A model generated the notes under the pieces. It saw nothing but the letters and a program-made list of their open reading frames with translations. It did not search any database and was not told where the DNA came from. Below are positions 60,902 through 64,000 of a DNA stretch of 64,000 bases, piece by piece. A program made the translations under genes and the position numbers. Source of the stretch: Casuarina equisetifolia (Eukaryota > Streptophyta > Magnoliopsida > Fagales > Casuarinaceae). The stretch lies in contig CM052362.1 of NCBI GenBank assembly GCA_028551475.1, positions 8,307,354 through 8,371,353 on the forward strand, given 5' to 3'. The stretch's first letter is position 1, and each line of letters opens with the position of its first letter.

Positions 60902-62080
60902 ATGGCTTCTGACAAAGGTTTAACTGTTATGGGGTTTAATAAACCTTCTCTATTTGAGGGCATTAGTTTTAGGCATTGGAAACAATTAATGCAAGTCTTT
61001 GTAATAGGCCAAGATCTAGAAGCTTGGCAAGTAATCAAGAAGGGCATTACATTACCCGTGACTGGTGAGTGGACAAAAAATGAAGCCAAACTAATGGGGT
61101 TAAATGCTAAATCCATGAATATGGTCTATAGTGGTCTTAGAGCACATGAATTTAACAAAGTATCCTCTTGCTTCATCGGTAAAGAGATTTAGGATAAATT
61201 AAAAGTCATCTGTGAAGGAACCAAAAAGGTAAAGTCTTCTAAAGTCATTATGCTTACACATGACTATGAATTGTTTGTTATGAAAGATTTTGAAACTATT
61301 AGTGACATGTTTGGTAGATTCACTGAAATTATTTTTGAACTTAAATTGTTAGGAAAAACCTACACAAATAAGGAAATGGTAAGAAAAATGTCAGTATCCT
61401 TACTCGAAAGTGAGGATCCTAAGAAGATGGCCATAGAAGAAGCTCATGACCTAGATGTGCTGACCTTAGATGACTTGCTTGGTTATCTTAAAACTTATGA
61501 AATACAACTTATGAGAAGAGAAAAAGAAAAGGAAAATAGAAGATTACTTGCACTTAAAGTGGAAGTTGAAAAAGTTGACGAGGAAGAATCAGAAAATGAT
61601 GAAGTAGCTTTCATAGCTAAAAGATTTAGAAAATTTCTAAGAAGAGGATTAAATAAAAATATAAGGCAAAATAGGAGAAAAGAATCAAATGAACCTAAGG
61701 AAAATGTGTGTTATGAATGTAGAAAACCGGGACACACCAAGGTTGATTGTTCAGTGATCAAGAAGAGAAATAGCAAGAACAAAAAGAAAGCTATGATTTC
61801 TACCTGGGATGATGAGAACTTTTCATCTAACGAAGAAACTTAAGAAGAAGTTGCACACCTATGCCTAATCACAACAGAACCTCCTGAGGAGGACAATAGT
61901 GAGGTAAGTGATTTTAAATTGTTTCTTCATATAAACACTAGTTTAAAAACTACATTTTTTGATTTGGTTAAGTATGCAAACAAATTAAAAGATAAATACA
62001 AAAAGTTAAAAGCAAGAAATAAGTCTAAAAAATAGAAAATGTTGACTTCTGTACATGCTAATCAAAATGTTTTAACCGAA
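60902..62080 (+). pseudogene. Ty1/copia gag (SIRE/Maximus-like), one stop
   Basis: From ATG 60902: MASDKGLTVMGFNKPSLFEG, FRHWKQLMQVFVIGQDLEAW (gag N-terminal region), then a TAG at 61190 and, in the same phase, the UBN2-type middle (SKVIMLTHDYELFVMKDFET), an acidic coiled region (EVEKVDEEESENDEV), and the zinc knuckle CYECRKPGHTKVDC (about 61711). After another stop at 61840 the tail continues as EEVAHLCLITTEPPEEDN and LVKYANKLKDKYKKLKARNK to about 62040. These features suit SIRE-type copia gag. It is notably well preserved compared with the other copia relics. No integrase or RT follows, because a LINE fragment adjoins. Confidence 0.8.
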
Positions 62081-62479
62081 ATGTAATTTGTAAACCTATA
62101 ATTAAAAAATAAATGTTCTTGTGATTATTCTTCTTGTTCGTAAAGGTTACACTATAGGTCCATTGAGTTGTTCCATATAGGCACTTGATCTTTTAAGGTT
62201 AACTTGTCCTTTAAAATGATCTAGCATATAAAAATTATGCTTTGTTACTACTCCTTTCCATATTAGTCTTGCTCATTCAGTTTCTTCTATACTTTTTCTT
62301 AATGTTGCATACCTTTAAGCAATATTATACTATGTTCTAGTTATTTATTGTGAGAGTTCATTTCTAACTTGTAAAATGTTCCTTAAACTCCCAGTTAGTT
62401 ATTCTTTTATCTTTATTTCTAAAACATTTCTTCCTTTATAATTTTTTGATATCATCCATCAAGCCTATAATGAGTTTGA

Positions 62480-62930
62480 TGTATTATACACTAGAAACCA
62501 TAAGAGTTTCCCAACTACCACCTTATTCCAAGTGTGAATGTCTATTAATCCCAATCCTATAAAAGTTTTATGATGACAAATTTCTTTCCAAGCCACTTTG
62601 GCTACACATCACCTAATAGATTTTCTTGTCCATAGGAAGAGTTTAATCCTTTTTTTCAATTTCATATAGCATCTATTTAGGTAGTAGAAAAATTTGCAAC
62701 CAATATATTTGAAAAGATAAAAAAGCATTTTTTGCTAATTGTAGTCTTTCCCCATAATTGATACATTTGGACTCCCATCTTTCAGTTCTCCTTAGTCTTT
62801 CATTTATTAAAATTGCACAACCTAGATTGAGAATCTTTTGATAATCAATAGGACTCCTAAGTACTAGATAGGAAGTTAGCTTTCTTGGATAGGAACATGT
62901 TAAACTATTAGAGCCTTTTCCCATTCAAAC
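62480..62930 (-). pseudogene. LINE reverse-transcriptase C-terminal fragment
   Basis: The minus strand reads NYGERLQLAKNAFLSFQIYW (about 62765-62700) and, further on, AKVAWKEICHHKTFIGLGLI with WNKVVVGKLLW (about 62605-62500). This is the familiar L1 pattern SYAGRLQLI..VL.S...YW followed by AKV.W...C.PK..GGLG...L..WN.A...KLLW. It is a different stretch of ORF2 from the LINE at 13-19 kb, so it is a second element. Confidence 0.8.
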
Positions 62931-63059
62931 CAGCTTGAGAAGAAACCTTAATATTTATGTGGATGCATCTTTAATCCTATGATTTCCTCAATTTCTTGCA
63001 TAACATCTAGCAAACACAATATAGATTCAATATCTCCGTAAGCAAAGTATTAAAGGTTG

Positions 63060-63250
63060 ATTGTGTTCATTAATTTGTATAGTTTGTTCAATCTTAGTGC
63101 TTGATCAATCTTTATTTTGAGAAGATGGTTGTCCTTTCATTGGTCAATATTTCTAAAATTGATGCAACCATTAGAAAATGTACAAAAAATATATTAAAAC
63201 TTAAACAAAATTGCATACTTTGCCATAAGGGAGTAATGTGTCAATGCAAA
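63060..63250 (-). repeat. Unit D: fragment of the SVP-like intron 1 block
   Basis: TTTGTATAGTTTGTTCAATC, TTAGTGCTTGATCAATC, ATTTTGAGAAGATGG and CTTTGCCATAAG follow the order of the sequence beside relic C (50515-50700) with many changes. The exon 1 part that should come next (after about 63250) is not recognisable. It suggests a further duplicate of the locus. Confidence 0.6.
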
Positions 63251-63739
63251 GTAATATTAAGGCCTTGTGTGTGTGTGTGGGAAAGAGAGAGTTGCAAAGT
63301 AGAACTAATAGTTTTGGATGGTATAACAAAAATCTGAACTATGGTTCAACCAAAGAGAATTAAGGATAAAGATTTAGTCAAAGTATCAAGTCATTTAGAA
63401 GGATTGATCTACACCAATGGAAAGAGAAAACTCAATCAAATGATTAGTTGGAATTGGTTATAGAGACAAGAAAAGAAAAGAAAATAGAGACTAGAAAGAG
63501 TAAAATAAAATGTGGTTTTTAGATTGATTTCTCATTTAGATTTTACAAAAAAAATGAATTTAAATATTTATACACAATTGCTAAAGAATTAATTCAAAGA
63601 ATGGTTAGAATTTCTTTAAGAACTAGTCAGTGAGAATTAGGCTATTAAAATTGTGCAATACTTGACATAAGTGGCTTTCGTTGTGGAAGAAGTTAAAAGT
63701 TACATAGTTAGCATGGCACAACCCGACATAGTGCTTTTT
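63251..63739. other. Unassigned stretch
   Basis: AT-rich, with no recognised gene. A (GT)n run lies at about 63266-63279. Confidence 0.4.
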
Positions 63740-63990
63740 AATGAGCTAGTAGTCATTGTTAATGTGGAGTGTGAAGGCACCAACATCCTTTTGCAAATTG
63801 GTGAGGTAGCATGGACAACCTATTTGGGCCAAAAAGATGAAATTGAGTAGAAAATAAGCCTTTTGTGAAGATATCAGTAGGTTCATCAAAAAAGAAAATA
63901 AAGTAAATTGATGGTCAATTTCTACATGTTTGGTGTGCACATGAAAGTTTGAGTTCACAATAAGCTAAAGAACTAAGAGGTTATTACATC
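63740..63990 (-). pseudogene. Copia RNase H tail
   Basis: The minus strand reads NSNFHVHTKHVEIDHQF (about 63955-63905) and, after a frame change, PTDIFTKGLFSTQFHLF (about 63880-63830), the end of the copia RNase H domain (F H.RTKHIEID.HF ... ADIFTKxL). The element continues beyond the right edge of the window. Confidence 0.78.
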
Positions 63991-64000
63991 AAAGACTAAT

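Noticed and set aside
1..64000. tRNA or rRNA genes
   Set aside because: The only tRNA-like boxes are in SINEs with target duplications and A tails; I found no full cloverleaf sequence and no rRNA stretch.

Overview
This is plant nuclear DNA: AT-rich, with few genes and many introns and transposable elements (LINE, Ty1/copia, Ty3/gypsy and tRNA-type SINEs, most of them decayed). The protein and element families point to a eudicot. The TE-swollen introns would suit a woody perennial, but the species cannot be read from the sequence.

The only gene that looks intact is a MIKC-type MADS-box gene of the SVP/AGL24/DAM (StMADS11) clade on the minus strand. I assembled it by hand from eight exons between 47339 and 25756. 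All junctions are GT-AG, exon sizes are 182-79-62-100-42-39-119-13 coding bases, and the frame stays open for 211 codons plus a stop. Intron 1 is about 12.3 kb and holds two SINEs, a copia fragment, an irregular tandem-repeat array and unassigned sequence. Intron 7 holds a complete Ty3/gypsy element (25854-31419) with 607-bp LTRs, a 5-bp CTTAT target duplication and several inactivating mutations. That insertion lies between the two exons that together encode the C-terminal LxLxL (EAR-type) repression motif.

Around the gene are four decayed pieces of the same kind of locus, all in the same orientation: near 2.5-3.7 kb (A), 8.8-12.5 kb (B), 48.9-52.1 kb (C) and 63.06-63.25 kb (D). A, B and C carry a broken MADS exon 1; D shows only the flanking intron 1 sequence. 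B and C are large copies of each other, sharing the same internal deletion in the MADS box and the same fold-back element. The window therefore looks like the remains of a tandem SVP/DAM-like cluster in which one member kept an open frame.

Left to right: unit A and a recent 350-bp duplication (2.5-5.4 kb); an unassigned stretch; unit B; an L1-type LINE on the minus strand (about 13.1-18.9 kb); a minus-strand Ty1/copia element with both LTRs (19.98-25.14 kb); the MADS gene with its embedded gypsy element (25.6-47.4 kb) and upstream region; unit C; a minus-strand chromodomain gypsy relic (52.7-53.7 kb); mostly unassigned AT-rich DNA; a plus-strand gypsy gag/protease relic (57.7-58.4 kb); a plus-strand copia gag with PBS (60.8-62.1 kb); a LINE fragment; unit D; and a minus-strand copia tail at the right edge.
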